DNA of 64,000 nt from positions 62,001 to 126,000 of the forward strand of contig JAIXMR010000052.1 of the NCBI GenBank assembly GCA_025677835.1, read 5' to 3'. Both the position numbers and the translations under genes were made by a program. This DNA comes from Sporodiniella umbellata (lineage: Eukaryota; Mucoromycota; Mucoromycetes; Mucorales; Rhizopodaceae). The stretch's first letter is position 1. Every line of letters begins with the position of its first letter. The notes below the pieces were generated by a model, which saw only the letters and a program-made list of their open reading frames with translations, did no database searches and had not been told where the DNA came from. Of the stretch, positions 44,941 to 57,384 are shown piece after piece.

Positions 44941-47346
44941 TGTAAGAAGGCATTTTTTTTTGTTCAGATAATCATCTAGAAAGTACACAAGATCTGATAG
45001 TGCACCTCCTGCGCTTCGCTTTTTATTGTTTTCTATTGTTTTGGCCTTCAAAAAAAAAAAAAAGACAGTGCACAGCCTTTTTGTATAGAACAATAACAAA
45101 AAGGGTTTCAGTTGGAAAGAATAGCGTGGATGACTCTTTGGATCATGGTTGAAAAAGAAGCTTCTGGATATCATGTGTTTCAGCTAGCCGTTTTGAAACT
45201 TTATTCATTGTTTTACCGGTAGTGTCTTGAATATGCCTTTGATCTATGCTAAGGATTGGGTCGTACAAACACACATTTTTTTTCCTCATTCTATACATGT
45301 CAGTGGCACCTATATCAAGAAACAGTGTGACTTGATATGATTATGGAAAGCTCAAGACAACCGTCGGTCTTTCCTTATATACCTTAAACACCACTCGTGC
45401 ATCTTGTTTTTTTTCTTTTCCCTTTTTTAATTCCTCTTCCCTGCTTATTATTGAAAGAAAGCTCTGTCTACTAATATGAGGTCATGATAAAGAATCAGTA
45501 GAGAGGTGGGGACCATGCGCTGTTAATTAATATGTTCCGTAGGACAAATTTGACCCCATTTCGGTTTTCCTTTGTGTTTCCAATAGTTCACACTGGAAAA
45601 TTACCTGTAACCATCCAAAGCTAGATGACAGCATATCTCGGGTTGCTACGATATGTAAGATGGCAAGTGAATGATGTGAAAACTATAACAATAACAGTTT
45701 TTTTTTTCTAATTCGGATCAAGGTACCAACTAAGTAGAAAAGGCTGCATGTAGACCTAGCATAAATCAGGAAAACTTTGTCTAGAAAAGAATCATCTAGT
45801 TTGAACTCTAATAAGAGTCAAGGCAAAGACCTGTGTTTGTTTGCTTTGTCCTAAACATCCTACTTTTTTTTTATTGGACAAGAAAACCCAAAAGCCGAGT
45901 GTCGAGACCAAATGGGTAGCTCTGCTCTTAATCAACTTCTTGAGCTCCGGATTATCCTTTGGTTTTAGTATTTCAAAAAGTGGCTTATTTAAACGGTTCT
46001 GTTACTGCTTGCCCTTTTTTTATTGTTTGCACCAACCAAAGGCTTTTTTTGGCCATAAAAAAAAAACTTTGTGTTCAGAAGCGTCCAAAGAGGCTAAACG
46101 TATCAAAAGACGGAGTTTTTTTTTTTGGGAAAGTGCCTTCTCAATACCATGGGGAAGAGTTTTTTCTTTTTTCTATTGTTTGGAACCACGTGTGTTTCCC
46201 TAATGACTTTTGGTGATCGATCCGGTTTTGCTATAGAGTCGTTTGCTGGAATATAAATCGAAACTTGTACTATTCAGAAAACCATTGTACTCACGGCTCT
46301 GAAAATAGTATTGCTTGACGTCAGTCAATCCAAAAATCTCTGCTGAATTTGAAATACGCATCTATTGAGGCCCGTCTACCGCATTGACTATTTTCAGAAA
46401 TCGACAAGCTTATATGTTAGAGCAAACGACCTCGAGAACTGAGGCAGTTACAAGTAGTACTATATCAAGTGGAGGACAGGACAGTTTTTTGGGATAGGCC
46501 AAGACATATATTTTCCGCTACAGATACATTTTTGCTTCTAGGCTCAACTTTTTAGTTCTTTGAACAAGTCTGTCTATGTCAGAGTTATCCATATCTGATC
46601 TTTGATGATCGTTGACTATCCACAGTACTAAAAAAAAAAAAAAAAAAGAAGCTTGATGTCAGGTTTCGGTAAAGCTATTAAGGCAACTTTTTTTTTTTTT
46701 TTGAGCTAGGTGTTTTTCAACAATGTGTCAGCTATCCTAGCTCTAGTCTATATTCATGATCATTTGCTTGGCCAAAATAAAAATCTGTTTTTTCAAAGAG
46801 CTTTTGAATGCTCTTATAAATGTCATACTTTTATTATTCCGTCAGATGTAGCCACTACGAAACCAGAGAAAATTACGGTGTTGTTACTACCCCAATCACC
46901 TAAACATTTATCAAGCGCTATGATTAAACGTTTAGCATCGTACATGCAGAAGAAAAGCAGGTTTTATAGAAACTATGATTGACTTTGTTTATTGTTATCA
47001 AGTAACGAAACAGCGCTAAATAAAATAAAATAAAGAAAAAACACCTTTCGTTTCCTGCTTCTTTTTATGCATTACACAGTGCAATTGCTGAGCTTGGCTG
47101 AACGCTTATACTATTTTGTAGTTTCTGCGAATGTAAGAATGTAGGAAAAAGACGCGATATGAGTGAGCATTGACCCAGTACGGAAATCGCATACTATAGT
47201 ACGGTTTCTTTTTATTAGAATACAGCTTTTTTTTTCTTAAAGTAGCAAACCGTTATCCTTGCGCCTTCTTTAGTAAGGTGTCGTTCTCTCTGATACCAAC
47301 AGCACCTATAACTGCCTTATCGTCAAAAGGCTCTCCTTTTTATTTT

Positions 47347-47547
47347 TTAAAAAACGCGTTTTTTGTTTATCCCACAGTTTGCTTTCGCGCGCAAAGTTGA
47401 TTTTAAATCAAGTGCTTGAAGCATTGGCATACGACTGTGGAATGACTGAAGGCCAGGGAGGCCTTTCTTTCGGATGGGATGTGAATCGCCATTGTAATTG
47501 TTAGAGTAGACGTTGTTTTCTCTAAAAATTGATGCAACAGCAGCCAT
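47347..47547 (-). CDS. Hypothetical 66-aa protein
   Basis: The ATG at 47547 opens MAAVASIFRENNVYSNNYNG, followed by RKKGLPGLQSFHSRMPMLQA, and ends KKRVF. Basic, with balanced codon use unlike the AT-rich frames around it. No family recognised; it may be an exon of a larger gene. Confidence 0.3.
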   Translation of the reverse strand: MAAVASIFRENNVYSNNYNGDSHPIRKKGLPGLQSFHSRMPMLQALDLKSTLRAKANCGINKKRVF

Positions 47548-48382
47548 TGAAGTGTGAGTGCAGGGCTGATGGTAGACACTAAAAAGGGATCTTTTGGTAA
47601 CTGACAAATAGCAGACGGAGATCAAAACAAGTTCTGTTTTTGGGTTTTACCAAAATTGGTACAATTCAGAGAACGGCTGACATCTAGAGTCAACCACCGA
47701 TTGTTTTGTGAAGAGATTGGACTGCGCTTACTCAAGTAATGTCGTACAAATCACACTCAAAGCTGTTGGTTGTTTCCAAGCAAATAGAAGGCGGCTCAGT
47801 GTATTCGGTTTAAAAGCCCTACCAGCTTTCTTGTTTGCACCCTTTGGATTAACACTATCGATCCTTCTCTGTTTAAATCAACTACAGCGTTTTTTTCTTG
47901 AAAGAAAAACGAACAAAAGAGTGTGTCTTTGAAAACGTGTTTATATAAAGATTTCGTAATAGAAAAAAGTATTATGTTGCTTTGTGTTCTTTCCACAAAC
48001 TCTGTATACGTTATATTTTGTGACGAACGATGAAATCATTCCAAAAGACCTGTCACTTCGAATATGCTAGACGCCCTCCTATTAGTCAACAGTCAATTAA
48101 ATGTTACAAACACAATGGATTTCCCTCACCTCCTTCTTTAAAGTGCCGTGTATGATCTTTTCTTGGCAGCAGGCGTTCAGAGAAAAGTATTTATAGGAGT
48201 CTGGTTAGTTATTTTTAGGCAACGTTCCCTCCCTCGGTAGTAGATTGGCTATCCATTTTCTATAGTTTTTTGATATTCCGATTAGTTTTCCAAAAAAAAA
48301 AAAAAAAAAGAAAAAAGAAAAGAAAAACCTTTTTACTATTATTTTTTCCATTTGAGTCTTCCCCCTTTTCTTATTTTTGACA

Positions 48383-49614
48383 ATGAGCGAAGAAAGTAAT
48401 GACATGCACCCTTTTTTTTTTTCATATTAAATACTTAGTGTTTTCTTTTTGTTTCTAGGCTTTAACGATTCAGTTTATGCTTGTGCTAGAAGTGACAATA
48501 GTATTTCGTTTTGTTCACCTCAACCAGGGGATGTTTGGGCAAATGGTACAGAACATTCCTTCATATGGAAAAAAAAGTAAAGTCAAGAACAAAAAAAAAA
48601 AAGAAAAGAAAAGCACCTCTCGTGATTTTCCTTTTTTCAAGTTTTCTAACAATTATCTAAAACAGTAACCCGTTTTATGTTTCTCATGTAAATACTAGTA
48701 CCAAAAGAAAAAAAGAAGCTCATTTTTGATGTAGGAATACATAAGCATCTATCTGTATTATATTATCAACTATGCATATGTCAACGTTAAAACCCTTGAA
48801 AACCTTCCAACAGATTCAGGAGGTGTCAATGTAACTGTTGACGACTCGTGGTTTATAAAACCAAGTTCGACAGCTCAAAATTTAACCGCCTACGCCTATT
48901 TATTGCCGTCTACTTTCAATGCAACAAACGAATTACTCGATACAAACAGCCTATATCCTTTACCGCTTAACTTTACTGTTACTCGTAAGTATAAGAAAGG
49001 GGATAAAGTTGTGTGTGTTTTGGAGTATTTGGTCTCTCATGTTTGTATAAGAAAGTGCGACACCCGCCAATCGTCCATTCCCATCGTCTACCAAAAGCTC
49101 GCTAGATCCAAACGCCACTCATGATACCAATACAAATGCCAATAGCAATAATAACAGCAGCGGCAACAGCCATAACCAACTACCAGCATGGGCTATTGCT
49201 GTCATTGTTCTTGCCTCTATAGCCATTCTATGCGGCATAGCTGTCTTGATCTGGGCCATTATATTTTTATTTTTTAGAAACAAAAAGAAGAAGCAGCCGC
49301 CTGTTGTAAAAGATGACAAACCAGCCAAGGTGATGCTGGACACCACCTCGATGAACTCACAAACACCCATGGCCACTTACCGTTCTACCGATAGCGCCAC
49401 AGCCCGGCCTGTGCCTCCCTTAGACCCTATTCATTCCTTGTCGATAAAAGAAGAAGACGAAGACCCCGAGTCGCACCGAAGAAGGCTGGGTGAAGCCCTG
49501 CTACAGAAACAATTAGAAGAAGACGGCACTTTTGTAAAACACGCAGGTCGGTTCACTCATGTGAAAAGTTTGGCCGATATTCAAAAGAGTGCTGTTGCTG
49601 ATCATCAGTCATAA
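48383..49614 (+). CDS. Type I membrane protein with Kre9/Psg1-like ectodomain (5' end uncertain)
   Basis: Firm exons are 48459-48576, 48746-48984 and 49052-49614, all in phase. A first exon at 48383-48395 (MSEE) would join in phase but gives no signal peptide, so the true first exon may lie further upstream. The ectodomain starts GFNDSVYACARSDNSISFCS, then PQPGDVWANGTEHSFIW and VNVTVDDSWF. It carries several N-glycosylation sequons (NGT, NVT, NLT, NAT, NFT) and a Ser/Asn-rich stalk. One TM helix (AWAIAVIVLASIAILCGIAV and on) is followed by RNKKKKQ and a ~100-residue acidic cytosolic tail ending ADHQS. It resembles, from memory, fungal Psg1/Kre9-type secretory membrane proteins. Role in the secretory pathway or wall assembly is inference. 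Confidence 0.75.
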
Positions 49615-52600
49615 ATCTGTATATTTTTTATTTTTATTTGTTTTGCGCCTATTTACCTAACCTTTATCTAATTACAATTCCACTATCACTTCCTTATATG
49701 TATGTATATATATATACGCACACTCACGTACATCACTCTCTTTTTTTTTTATGCTACTTTGTTGTAAGCTTTTTCAATGCCACACAGGACAGATATGTTT
49801 TCGAATTTTTCTTTTTTTTCTGAGAAAAAGTCAACATAGGTGACACAAGCATCGAGCGCAGTAAACGATCAATACAAAAGCCCCTGGCAGTCAAGGAGGC
49901 GGGGCCTTGTTGTATAAGCGCTTGAAAAAGAAGACAGAACCAGTGTATAAGTTGGACAATTGAAATATCCTCTTAAAAAAACCACTGGATTTAGCTTTCT
50001 GTAGAAAAAAGACCATGCTTTTTGTTTCTATTTTATGTTCGTAAAGTGAAACCAAGAAAAAAAAATGTGCACTAAGAAAATTAAGAACACCCCAATATTA
50101 TAATGATAGACAACGTGTTTAAAACTGCCATTCTTAAAAAAGTATGCTCAGTACCTCTTTCTCTCCCTTCTAGGCTACAAACTGTAAGCGCCAGATGTAC
50201 ACTTATATGTGGTGGCTGGCAACTACATAAATATATATGAAACATGGATGCTGTTTAAGGAACTGAGAAGATAAGTGGATTCATATATTGTATTGTACCA
50301 CTATTTAAAAAAGTATTTTTACATTGTCGCACTTAGCCAAATAAAAGCTCTCTAAGAATTACACCACACCTATCTTTTCAGCCTTTTCCCCTATTGTAAT
50401 TACTTTAAATACGTAGGCAGAGTGTATACAAGTGCCTAGACCTAGACAATGGCTGCCTTTTGTTATTTAAATGAAATATTTGTTTCTGTTGCTCCGCGTA
50501 AACTGTAATAACCTGTATTATTGGACAGAATATATATTTTTATTCTTGTACACGCAAAAAACTTTGGCACATGGCTCATTTTGTAGTCTATTTAACTACA
50601 AAAGAAAAACGTTACGCTCTTTCTCTCCAGCCACTCTTCAAGTGCTACTATAGCATTTGATTAGTCCAGTCGTTTTGGTTACATCAAGAATAGCTGAATT
50701 TGTAGCATTTTGATGTTTTTTTTTTTTTTTTTTTTTTTTTGGAAAAGATTTTCTAGATATCCATATTCTATTTTGGAGATTACGCCATAAAGTTAAATTG
50801 ATCGTTGTAAGTATAACTCTGAAACTGATTCCTTAATTTAAGTATGAAAGAAGCCATTAATATTAGGCTTAACACATGTTTTTCAGCGAAATAACTTGGT
50901 GCTCAATCGACTTTGAAAACAAATACATTCATACCTGTAAAATTCGTCAGTAGTTGAAAAAGGTCTCGGTTACTAAAAAAGCAACTATCGGTTATAAAAA
51001 AGGTAATTGTCAAAAAATGAAATGTAATGGCGGCTGCTTAGAAATTAAATTGCCAACAACTGAAATAAAAATGTCGATAGCCAGAATACCCTTTGCTATC
51101 AACCAGCAAATAGCTATATTGATATTAATGTTAGATAAAAAGACTTTCTTAAAAGACAACTGGAAACGAAAATATTGATTAAAGTGCTTTTCGTATACCC
51201 TATGTTCCTTTTCCATGTTTTTTTGTTAAGGAAAAAACGGTTATATAAATTTGTTCAAATTATCAAAGGAGTCCTTAATCTTCTTTGGACCATCTTCCGT
51301 TTCTATCATATTATTTATCATAACACTTTTAACGAACTCATATAGTTATCTAAAACAATCGTTTTTTGAATATAACCTCTACTGTATATCTAAAGACCAG
51401 ATCTGCTCTTTTCTACTTTCCTTAGATCAGGGAATCTATAGAGTTACAGTTTCATGCTCCCTATAAAAATAGACTCTTTGATAACCGTTTTTTTTTTAAA
51501 AAAAAAACTCAGTTTAGTGGGAAAAAGAGAAGGAGACTCGCAAAGAGCTTTGATTTATTATTCATGAGTATCGTTTACATGAAACGCATAATATACAGTA
51601 TATGAAATTTCAGTTGAATCGTGCGATAGATGTATCACTAGAGATTTCCTTGGAACTAATTTTTTTGCTATAGCAATGAAAATTAGCTTGTTTGGTAGGA
51701 TTTATTGCCACTACTATATTTGAAACAAATCTTACGAGGTTGCTCTCCTTTTTTGAAATAAGCTTCTAAATGCATGTATCTGTGCTCTTTTAACTTATAT
51801 TCCTTTTAGCAATGTACTCTAAGGAATCACTGTATGCACCAAAATTGAGATTACTGATGTATTTCTACCATATTTGAGGCAATAAAGAGGTTATACAAGA
51901 ATTGATTTCGGTAAATAAACGACCAAACAAAAAAAGCCTTTCTGATGAACATGTCTATTAAAACAACAAAATATTGAAATCACAGGGTTACTTTGAGTAA
52001 GCTAAATAACAATGATCAGTAGAGATAAACAGTAACAATCAATCAAGCTGATGCGTCAACTTCTAAAGACAAACCAGCGAATTAAGATCATTCGTCTTAC
52101 TTAATCTAAAATGACAGACCCTTTATGCTTTAACAGTTTCGCTATACTTGCGAGTATGTATTTGCTTTTCAATGTTTAAATCAATAAGCTAAAAGAGGGT
52201 CATTGCTTTTTTTTTTTTGGCATCCTTAAGCAAAGTGTTAAGACTTCGATTTAAGGATAATGACTAATTATAAGAGTACTAAAAAGGCTTTTTGAAAATT
52301 ATAGGTTTTCTATATAATTCTACTTCAAAATAAAGCTCTACTTTGGGATTGTATTTACATTAATCAGTTTAGCTTTTTAAATTTTAGTTTAGAAAAGTTG
52401 AATTTGTTGACTGCTCAATATATAGGTTAACTGGGCTTATGTTCATGTCGCCAGCTTGTCTTGTTTTGGTCCATACATATATTAGGTGTCTAGGTCTAAA
52501 TAAATAGGTATCTAGCCCAATGGAGATATTTTAACATTTTCAATATACATATATTGTTCTGTTAGGTATGCTTGTCAAAATATGAGTAAAACTTTACATT

Positions 52601-55024
52601 TTTTAAGCCATTTCTTTATCGAAATGTATCTTTTGTTCTATCCTGAAATTTTAAAAAATAATAAAAGTAAAGCCCTTCTTGTTCGCTATCCGCTTTAGTA
52701 CCTACATGTATAGCAAAAATTTTAGGCGTGAATATGAATGACTGCCGCTTTTATTGCTCAGATTATAATACACAAGAGATTAAAAAAAAAGGAGGGGATG
52801 GAGAAGGACAGTTTATAGCAAATTGGCTCTCTTTCAAAATCGATTATCACTTGGTACACATATATGCATGTAAACGCACTTTGCATTAAATGTTATACAA
52901 CATCTAACAGTAAGACCTTCTGTATTGTCTGTACTACAAACGACCAATCTTTACGGATCTGTCCTTTTTTTCTTCTAAAAAACAGCACAAATCGTACTTT
53001 GATAAAGTTCTGATCAAACAATTGTGAGTAAAATGCTTCTTCTTTCTGTTATAGAGTAAAGCGTTAATCTACACAATCCGGGGCCTTATCTTTCTAACAC
53101 ACAGAGTTTTTCTTTTTTCAGCTTCGACAATGTTTGCATCCAAGTGTATGAATTGTGCTAAATAAGCCCCTCCTACAAAAAGGAGGAGAGGAAAGATGTA
53201 CACCCCAGTTACCTATCAAAAGAAAAAACAGAATACATATTGTTCACCTGAACCACTTGTGTATGCATGTACCACTTGATGTCTTTGCGCTTTTTTCAGA
53301 ACTCTCCAAACAGAATACTGAGCTAAAACACTTAAATAAAATCGAAATTCTAAAAATTGACCCACGCATAAACATATATGCATACAATAGAGATATATTT
53401 CTATAAGCATATACCAGGGATGTTTATAGACTAATTTTTACCTAACTTGTAAAAAACCAAGTTTAAATGAGATCAATTCTCATGAATCAAAGCAATTGTT
53501 TAAATAAAGCCCAAAACAGTGTCTATACAAAAAAAAAAAAAATTGAGCGGCCACTATTCTCGGATCGCTCTGTTTTATTTTTACTATTGCTTTATGGTTT
53601 TTTGTTTAATTCAAGGTTCAGAATCATAGAATTTAGCAGTTTTTTCAACGTAGAAACTGTTTTGGAAAACTGAATCGTGTAGAAAGAGCAAAGATAAAAT
53701 TAAACACACTTTAAAATAAGAGTACGGCAAGGGTGAGGAAGTGTCAATATTTGCTATCCATGATATTTTAAGCATATCCACTAAAATAGCTATATAAAAA
53801 ACTGTTAAAAAGAAATTTAGCCTCGTAAGAAAAAGAAACTTCAGGAGCTGGAAACGAATGCTACTTGAAAAACCCGTTGTAGCATATTTTGTGTAATTTC
53901 AAGTTTTGCTTTTTTTCTCTTTAAAATCGCATTAGCTTTTTGAAAGCTACTACAAAAAGAAAACAGATATATCTAGTGTATTGCTCCCTTTTTGGTACTG
54001 TTTTATGCTTGGAACTATCTATCAGCAGTCTTTTGTACATAACGTTTGGAGCAAAGAGGGAGCTATATAAACGTGTCTGCATAATACAAACTTCAATAAA
54101 GCTTCTAACTATGTACTCCAAAAAAAGATAAAAGCGTTGGCAGGTCATTTGAAACCTAAATTAACACACACCAAAACAAAAAGCTTAAAAACCCAAGATG
54201 TTTTCTTTGAAAAAGATGGAAATACTAACTCTATGCCAACAAATGTGGCCTCACTCAACATCGCTTTGGTACTCCATCTGTATACGCTCAGTGGTTTGGA
54301 ACACTTTTATGGAAATAAGATCTTAGTTTGATCAAACCGAGGGATTATGTGAACAGACTCGCGGTCAGCACAAGTATTAAAGTGAAATTTTTAAAATAGT
54401 ATCAATGCAAATTCCAGAAATACATTAAAAGGGCACTATAGAAACAAATAGAACTATTAAAGAACAAAAACAAAAGCAGTTTTTCTAAAAGATCATTTCT
54501 GGATTTATCTGCTTTGTAAGGATTTTACTTTTTCTTCAATGAAAAGCTTGTTATTAATTCAATAAGACCGTAGTAAAAAAAAAAATATGGTATAAGGGTA
54601 ATCAGCGTCAAATAGGACAAACATATCTCCGTTCCAGAAGATTAGCGGTTTTTGAGTAAAAGCTGATTAATCAAGGATGATGGTTCACTTCTCCGCTTTA
54701 TGACAGTTAGTAGCTATAAGGATGAAATCATAGTTCACTGGATGACAATCTCTTGAGGCAAAGGCAAAATCTGAGAGTATGAGCCATATGTAAACTGCCC
54801 GTTTTTAAACACGCTGTTTCTCTCTATTCCCTTTTTGTTTGAATACAAAAAAAAGTTAGAAATGGAAAAAACGTCTGCTTTCTTTGTTTGCACACCAGCG
54901 AGATTACCTCATCACTCTTGAAAAGGCAACTTTTCCTAGACTTTTCATTATCAGAATGTCGATCCGACACGAACAAAACGAGCGCCGAATTAAAACTGCA
55001 TGTAGAGTTTAAAGGTATCAAAAG
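49615..55024. other. Second AT-rich desert
   Basis: About 5.4 kb with no supportable gene. ORFs are short and AT-driven. A T-run of about 25 bp lies at 50716-50740. No terminal repeats, RNA genes or transposase motifs were seen. Confidence 0.5.
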
Positions 55025-55033
55025 TATATAAAG
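55025..55033 (+). promoter_or_regulatory. TATA box of the alcohol dehydrogenase gene
   Basis: TATATAAAG about 80 bp upstream of the ATG at 55110. Confidence 0.55.
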
Positions 55034-55109
55034 CTCTTCTGATTGCTCTCTTCGATTTACAGCTTTTATTTTTGTCTTTAAACAATCAAGAAAAAATATA
55101 ATAACAAAC

Positions 55110-56184
55110 ATGCCCACTAAAATTACCCAATTTGCTTGTACTGGTGACCGTGGAGAATTTAAGGAGACCACAGTTGATGCCCCTACTCTTAAATCAAATG
55201 AAATCTTGATCAAAATCATTGCTTCTGGTGTTTGCCACACAGACTGTGCATTTATGGGTCCTAATGGCCTCGTTCTTGGCCACGAGCCCATTGGGCGTAT
55301 TGTCGAAGCTGGTAACGAAGTCAAGCATTTCAAAGTAGGCGATGTTGTTGGTACATCTTACCTGAAAGAAGCTTGCTTGAGTTGCTCCGCTTGTAACTCT
55401 GGTAATGATGTCTTGTGTAGTGAAAGAAAGATGTTCCCAGAGGGAAACAGCAACGGTTTCGCTTCTCATCAAATCGCTGATAGCCGGTTGGTCTTAAAAA
55501 AAAAAAAAAAAAATTCCCTTTTTGCTCATACTTCTATCCTCGTTTAGCTTTGTCTATCGCATTCCCGATCACTTAGAGCCCAAATATGCCGGGCCTTTGA
55601 TGTGTGCTGGTGCCACTGTTTTCAACTCTTTGTTCACAAATGATGTTAGCCCCACTGCTCGTGTAGCTGTTGTTGGTATTGGTGGATTGGGTCACTTGGC
55701 CCTTCAATTTGCTCGTGGATGGGGCTGCCACGTTACAGCCATCTCTACCTCTGATGACAAGAAGCAAGAAGCAACTTCTTTTGGTGCCCATGACTTTTTG
55801 AACTCCAAGACAATTGATGCCGACTCGGTTTCTGAATGTCCCAAGTTTGATTACATCTTGAACACTGTGTCCGCCAATATCGACTCAGATCTTTACATGT
55901 CCCTGCTCAAGCCAAATGGCAAACTTATCCTGATTGGTCTTCCCAATGGTGCTGTTGAATTTAAAAACCCTATAGAATTCGTTAGTGGGCAAAAATCATA
56001 CCGCGGTGCTATCGTAGGCGGTCGTCACGCACTCCAACAAATGCTGGAATTTGCTGACCGTCACCAGATCAAACCTACTATTGAAGAATATTCTTTAGAT
56101 TTGGATGGCTTAAGCAAGGCTATCAAGCGCTGTGATATCGGCAAAGCTCGTTACAGAGCTGTCCTTCTTGCCAAGGACGAATAA
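55110..56184 (+). CDS. Zinc-dependent alcohol dehydrogenase (MDR family)
   Basis: Two exons, 55110-55486 and 55548-56184, with a phase-2 intron containing an A-run, give 337 aa. Catalytic zinc ligands: Cys42 in GVCHTDC and His58-Glu59 in GHEPIGRI. The four structural-zinc cysteines are Cys89, Cys92, Cys95 and Cys103 (CLSCSACNSGNDVLC). The Rossmann motif is VAVVGIGGLGHLALQFARGW, followed by TSDDKK, which suggests NADP rather than NAD because no acidic residue ends the second strand. The subfamily looks like ADH6/CAD-type enzymes. It reduces aldehydes or oxidises alcohols in the cytosol; substrate unknown. Confidence 0.93.
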
Positions 56185-56243
56185 ATTATGTACATAATAA
56201 ACCGCAACTATTAATTCTCGAAAAAAGAAACGGTTTTACCACT

Positions 56244-57006
56244 TTATTGTTGCTCTTGTAACTCAAATATTTTATATTTGGTTTCTGAAAGTTCATTTAA
56301 TAGCTCATTGATTTTTTCGTCCTTCTTTTTCATCTCCCTCATAAACTGAATGCCTTGCCGTTCTTTTTCTCCCAACAAAGCAGACAGTTCTTGATCGTAC
56401 TCTTCATGCTCGTCTATTTCTTGATGAAGACTATGTATGTTATCTCTGAGCGTTTCCAAACTCTGTTCAGAGAGGCTGGTTTTGAAGTGGCCAATTTGTA
56501 TACCCAACATACTGTTCTCTTCCTTCAGTACTTTGCCTTCATTTCTCAACCTGTATAGTTCATCTCGTAAATCCTCTAGCTCATGATTCGTATTTATTGA
56601 GTGATAGATTTTTTCTGTTTTATGCTCTATTTTTAACGGTTGATTCTCTTGCACATCTAAAGGATCGGACTGATCTGAGTTGTCATTTCTCTTCTTTTCT
56701 GTTGATTTGAATGTAGAGTGTAAGTAGTGGGTATCGTTCATAAAAAGTTCTTCTGATTGAACAGTCTTTATGTTGTGCATTTCATCCTCCTGTTTTGGTA
56801 TTCAATGAATTAGTATAAATGCTTGACTTATTCTGACGTTCGCAAAGAGTCAATTCAATGCTTGCCTTTAAAAAGTTTTCTTGCAAAACTACCGGATTCT
56901 ATTGGAAAATTCGTAAGTGTGTGCACTTTTATTTTTCAAATTAAAGAGAGCTTACACGTTCGCGTCTTGGTAGCTCTACAGTACTTGGATTCTCTTGATC
57001 GCTCAT
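56244..57006 (-). CDS. Coiled-coil protein with a GC-AG intron
   Basis: Exons 56956-57006, 56866-56898 and 56244-56789 give 209 aa. The first 30 residues read MSDQENPSTVELPRRER, then NPVVLQENFLK, then EDEMHNIKTV. The first intron is GT-AG. The second fits only as GC-AG (AAG/GCAAGC...AAAACAG, phase 0) with a TACTAAT branch site. From about residue 100 the protein is one continuous coiled coil (LEDLRDELYRLRNEGKVLKE and on) ending KIFELQEQQ. No family recognised. If translation instead starts at the ATG at 56780, the protein is 178 aa. Likely a structural or scaffold component. Confidence 0.72.
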
Positions 57007-57384
57007 TGTTGTCAAGTATAAACAAAGGAGCAAAAAAAAAAAAAATCCACTTAAAAAAAGTGACTGTGGACACGCTTTTTGTTCTGTTTTTATTATTTGA
57101 TAATTTTATAACGAACTTTGCACCTTTGTCTCTCTTAAAGATGTACAGAACCAATAAAGTACAAAGTATCTAAAACAAAAAAAAGCCCACCCCCCTGAAG
57201 TAGAAGCAACACGGAAAATGAGGGAGAAAAAATAAAGTCCCAATTACTATTGAACGAATTGTTGAAGGGGTTTCGATTTCAAACGCCGTGTAACCGCGGT
57301 GACGTTAAACAAGAAGTTTTTTAGGGAATAAACTTCAATTTTTTTTTTCTGCAGCTTTTTTTTTTTTTTTTTTTTTTTTCATCA
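57007..57384. promoter_or_regulatory. Divergent promoter, coiled-coil gene and CTK2-like cyclin
   Basis: The 378 bp between two divergent starts contain a C-rich stretch (ccacccccctg at about 57187) and T-runs directly before the cyclin ATG. Confidence 0.5.

Larger units (their letters stand above)
44458..48382. other. Gene-poor interval
   Basis: About 3.9 kb. Plus-strand frames at 45841-46203 and 46710-46982 are open for about 90-120 codons but have no known motif and no splice context. A possible M16 protease remnant and one weak minus-strand ORF are listed separately. Otherwise I see only homopolymers. Confidence 0.45.
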
